Assembly: GCA_013298565.1 (NCBI GenBank)
Contig: JAAFIC010000022.1
Span: 1 to 41,210, forward strand
Reading direction: 5' to 3'
Source: Alphaproteobacteria bacterium
GTDB taxonomy: Bacteria > Pseudomonadota > Alphaproteobacteria > Elsterales > Elsteraceae
Length of the DNA stretch: 41,210 bases
The translations under genes and the position numbers were made by a program. Positions 39,193 through 41,210 of the stretch are shown here, piece by piece; the stretch's first letter is position 1, and every line of letters starts with the position of its first letter. A model generated the notes under the pieces. It was not told where the DNA came from. It saw nothing but the letters and a program-made list of their open reading frames with translations, and ran no database searches.

Positions 39193-40325
39193 GCACGCTC
39201 ACTCTTGCCGTCCCGCGCCTGTTCAACGGCGAGGAATGGCGGGAGAATGCCTATATAAGCGTTCAGGACGGCGTGATTATCAGCGTTTCCGAAGCGCCCC
39301 CTAGCACACACACTCTCCTACACCTCCCCGCCGATCACCTGCTGGTGCCGGGCTTTATCGACGCGCAAGTGAATGGCGGCGGCGGCGTGTTGTTCAACGA
39401 TGCCCCCGATATTCCGACGTTGGAACGCATCGCCGCCGCCCACCGCCGCTTCGGCACGACGGCCTTTCTGCCAACGCTGATTTCCGATACGCGGGAGAAG
39501 ATGCACGCGGCGCTACAGACCGTGCGAAAGGCGATTGATATACGAATACCGGGGATCGTTGGCGTGCATCTGGAAGGCCCGTTCCTGGCGCCAACGAAGC
39601 ATGGCGCCCATGCCGCCAATGTTATCACGGCGCTGACTGACGCCGATGTCGCTTGGCTCGCGCAGCCCTTCCCCGGCACGCTGTTGCTTACCCTCGCCCC
39701 AGAAGAGGTGCGCGATCCCGGCTTTCTCACCGCGCTTCGGACCGCAGGCGTGGTGCTCGCCGCAGGTCATAGCGCCGCCAGTTACGAGCAAGCCATGACG
39801 GGGTTCGACAGCGGCATGAGCGGTGTCACGCATCTTTTTAACGCCATGACGCCCCTAAGCGCCCGCGCGCCGGGGCTGATTGGGGCGCTGCTGGATCATC
39901 CCGATACTTGGGCGGGCATTATCGCCGATGGGGTTCACGTTCACCCTGCCAACCTGCGCCTCGCTTTGCGGCTGCTGGGGCCGAAACGGTTACTGCTGGT
40001 AACGGACGCTATGCCGCCCGTGGGCAGCACTGTTAGCCGCTTCACGCTCGGCGGCCAGTCGGTAGAGGTTCGGGATGGGGTTTGCGTGAACGAAAGCGGC
40101 GGGCTGGCAGGCTCGGTGCTCGATATGGCGTCCGCCGTCCGCACAATGGTGTCCCAGGTCGGCGCGAGCCTGTCGGATGCGCTTCGCATGGCGTCCACCA
40201 CGCCCGCCGAGCGCCTACACCTACACAACCGGGGCCGCATCGCTCCCGGTTTCCGGGCCGATATGGTCGCCCTCACGCTTGATCTGCGCGCCGCCCGCGT
40301 CTGGATCGGCGGGCGGGAGGATTAG
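39189..40325 (+). CDS. nagA: N-acetylglucosamine-6-phosphate deacetylase
   Basis: A 378-residue amidohydrolase converting GlcNAc-6-phosphate to glucosamine-6-phosphate and acetate. It has metal ligands E129 in GVHLEGPFLAP, H194 in AAGHSAASYEQA and H215 in GVTHLFNAM, and catalytic D273 in LVTDAMPPVG. GFIDAQVNGGGG near residue 56 and the IIADGVHVHP segment are standard for NagA. The coding sequence ends at TAG 40323-40325, which is also the first base triplet of the 40.3-kb repeat copy, so the repeat provides the stop codon. It overlaps murQ by four bases. Confidence 0.95.
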   Translation: MSTLTLAVPRLFNGEEWRENAYISVQDGVIISVSEAPPSTHTLLHLPADHLLVPGFIDAQVNGGGGVLFNDAPDIPTLERIAAAHRRFGTTAFLPTLISDTREKMHAALQTVRKAIDIRIPGIVGVHLEGPFLAPTKHGAHAANVITALTDADVAWLAQPFPGTLLLTLAPEEVRDPGFLTALRTAGVVLAAGHSAASYEQAMTGFDSGMSGVTHLFNAMTPLSARAPGLIGALLDHPDTWAGIIADGVHVHPANLRLALRLLGPKRLLLVTDAMPPVGSTVSRFTLGGQSVEVRDGVCVNESGGLAGSVLDMASAVRTMVSQVGASLSDALRMASTTPAERLHLHNRGRIAPGFRADMVALTLDLRAARVWIGGRED

Positions 40326-40489
40326 AGCCGCGCGCCTTAACTCTGGCGCGGCTCTAAAAGCCGCCATTGAGGCGGCGGCCAAGGGCGCGGATGCGCCCGG
40401 CCAAGCGCTTGGCGCGTCAAACGCACCTGGCGGCGAGGGCTAAGATAAAACTAGAGCGTCTTGCGTCAACCTTTACGCAAGACGCTCTA
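40323..40489 (+). repeat. Structured intergenic repeat, copy B (167 bp)
   Basis: This is the longer copy of the element at 10094-10231, in opposite orientation. It contains an 11-bp perfect hairpin (40323-40356), then GCCGCC-ATTGA-GGCGGC, GGGCGC-GGAT-GCGCCC, a perfect 14-bp palindrome GCCAAGCGCTTGGC, GCGT-CAA-ACGC, and the 15-bp perfect hairpin TAGAGCGTCTTGCGT/ACGCAAGACGCTCTA (40452-40489). The two palindromes in the middle lie in a 29-bp segment absent from copy A. Its ends read TAG on entering from either side and are the stop codons of nagA and osmC. On the minus strand the 15-bp hairpin is followed by GTTTTATC, so it may also terminate osmC. Confidence 0.92.
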
Positions 40490-40903
40490 AGCCTCGATCA
40501 CTTCAATCGTGTGGCTGATCTCAGCGGTTTTACCCAGCATGATCGAGGCGGAGCAGTATTTCTCTGCCGACAGGGCCACGGCGCGCTCCACCGCCTCGCG
40601 TGGCAGGTTCTTGCCGGTGATGCGGTAGTGCAGGCGAATGGCGGTAAACACTTTCGGGTCGGTCTCGGCACGGTCGGCTTCGGCGCTGATTTGGCAGTCG
40701 GTGATCGCGTGGCGGCCCTTTTCCAGAATCATCACCACATCGAACGCCGTGCAGCCGGCAAGCCCCGCCAACAGCATTTCCATCGGGCGAATGCCAAGGT
40801 TGCGCCCCCCCGCTTCGGGCGCACCATCCAGCACCACCGCATGACCGCTGCCCGATTCGGCGACAAAGGTGCGGGCTTCCAGCCAAGTGACTTTCGCCTT
40901 CAT
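40487..40903 (-). CDS. OsmC-family peroxiredoxin-like protein
   Basis: A 138-residue OsmC/YhfA-type protein. The two redox cysteines are C51 in GLAGCTAFDVVMIL and C117 in AEKYCSASIML, with the beta-rich N-terminal half WLEARTFVAESGSGHAVVLDG. OsmC proteins reduce organic hydroperoxides through these cysteines; the YhfA branch, which this resembles, has no proven substrate. Its ATG overlaps the upstream amidotransferase stop (ATGA), so it is translationally coupled to trpG/pabA. Its stop TAG (40489-40487) is the terminal triplet of the adjacent repeat. Confidence 0.9.
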   Translation of the reverse strand: MKAKVTWLEARTFVAESGSGHAVVLDGAPEAGGRNLGIRPMEMLLAGLAGCTAFDVVMILEKGRHAITDCQISAEADRAETDPKVFTAIRLHYRITGKNLPREAVERAVALSAEKYCSASIMLGKTAEISHTIEVIEA

Positions 40904-41210
40904 GCGGCTTCTCCTGGGGCAGGCACTTGCGCGCGCAAGCGGGTAACGACATTGCGGATTATCGCCGGACCCGCGCCCGCCCCGAGCGACATGATCGATT
41001 CAGGGTGGAACTGCACCCCCGCCACCGGCAGGCTTTTATGTTCGACCGCCATAATCACCCCGTCTGCCGTGCGCGCGGTTACGGTGAACTCAGCGGGTAA
41101 GGTTGCGGCATCGGCGAACAGCGAATGGTAGCGGCCAATCGTCACGTCCTCCGTAAGGCCCGCAAACAGCAGACTGTTGGTTTCAACCGTCACCAAACTC
41201 GGTTTGCCGT
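40900..41210 (-). CDS. trpG: Anthranilate / aminodeoxychorismate synthase glutamine amidotransferase, 5'-truncated
   Basis: The last 103 codons or so of a class I glutamine amidotransferase; the frame is open past the right edge (GKPSLVTVETN). It shows GRYHSLFADAATLP and GVQFHPESIMS, the C-terminal part with the catalytic His-x-Glu of the Cys-His-Glu triad and the FHPES(I/V) ending characteristic of TrpG/PabA. It supplies ammonia to anthranilate or aminodeoxychorismate synthase. The catalytic cysteine half is outside the window. TrpG and PabA cannot be separated from this fragment. Confidence 0.88.
   Translation of the reverse strand, partial: GKPSLVTVETNSLLFAGLTEDVTIGRYHSLFADAATLPAEFTVTARTADGVIMAVEHKSLPVAGVQFHPESIMSLGAGAGPAIIRNVVTRLRAQVPAPGEAA

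Noticed and set aside
1-41210. CRISPR arrays, rRNA or tRNA genes, integrases and transposases
   Set aside because: No regular spaced repeats, cloverleaf-like sequences or recombinase motifs were seen on either strand.

Overview
The window is GC-rich, densely packed chromosomal DNA from an alphaproteobacterium, most likely a member of the Rhodospirillales. The evidence is the flagellar gene order (fliL-fliM-DUF6468-motE/cheY/cheZ facing flgF-flgG-flgA-flgH, then dksA, fliX, flgI, flgJ), the alphaproteobacteria-specific regulator FliX, the alphaproteobacterial single-cysteine DksA, an ATP-cone-less NrdA and sym-homospermidine synthase. I could not identify genus or species. Layout: 1-2.9 kb holds class I ribonucleotide reductase (nrdB partial, nrdA) read leftward behind a probable NrdR-controlled promoter. 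2.9-5.9 kb holds an alpha/beta hydrolase that meets a GT4/GT9 glycosyltransferase pair head to head. 5.9-6.7 kb is a small accessory patch with an orphan ParD antitoxin and a DUF29 gene. 6.8-11.3 kb carries homospermidine synthase and the leftward run rplM-rpsI-(repeat)-argC-gamma carbonic anhydrase. 11.5-13.4 kb carries an ECHDC3-type crotonase, a CoA-binding protein and an exported glutathione peroxidase. 13.4-28.5 kb is a flagellar/chemotaxis locus, including a very large periplasmic protein of unknown function behind cheZ and two good sigma-54 promoter candidates (flgF, flgI). 28.5-34.6 kb contains a pseudouridine synthase, an envelope-glycan cluster (GT2, methyltransferase, FdtA-like cupin, polytopic membrane protein) and an exported 5'-nucleotidase. 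34.7-37.1 kb is a complete bufferin-type metallophore operon: a DUF2282 precursor, a DUF692 enzyme, a DUF2063 partner and a DoxX membrane protein. It sits behind a perfect match to the Caulobacter ECF SigF promoter. 37.2-41.2 kb has a DUF1338 (HglS-like) oxygenase, the MurNAc-6-P recycling pair murQ-nagA, an OsmC protein and a truncated trpG/pabA. How the parts work together: the flagellar genes form two divergent units plus flgI-flgJ. The sigma-54 sites next to fliX (a FlbD modulator in Caulobacter) point to FlbD/FliX-type class control. The buf genes form one translationally compact operon whose peptide is probably exported, cysteine-modified and used to sequester copper or a similar thiophilic metal. 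murQ and nagA overlap and feed cell-wall amino sugars back to glucosamine-6-phosphate. The most novel item may be a 138-167 bp structured repeat present twice (10094-10231 and 40323-40489, in opposite orientation). It is bounded by 11-bp and 15-bp perfect hairpins, contains a compensatory base-pair change, begins and ends in TAG on both strands, and in one copy supplies the stop codons of both flanking convergent genes.
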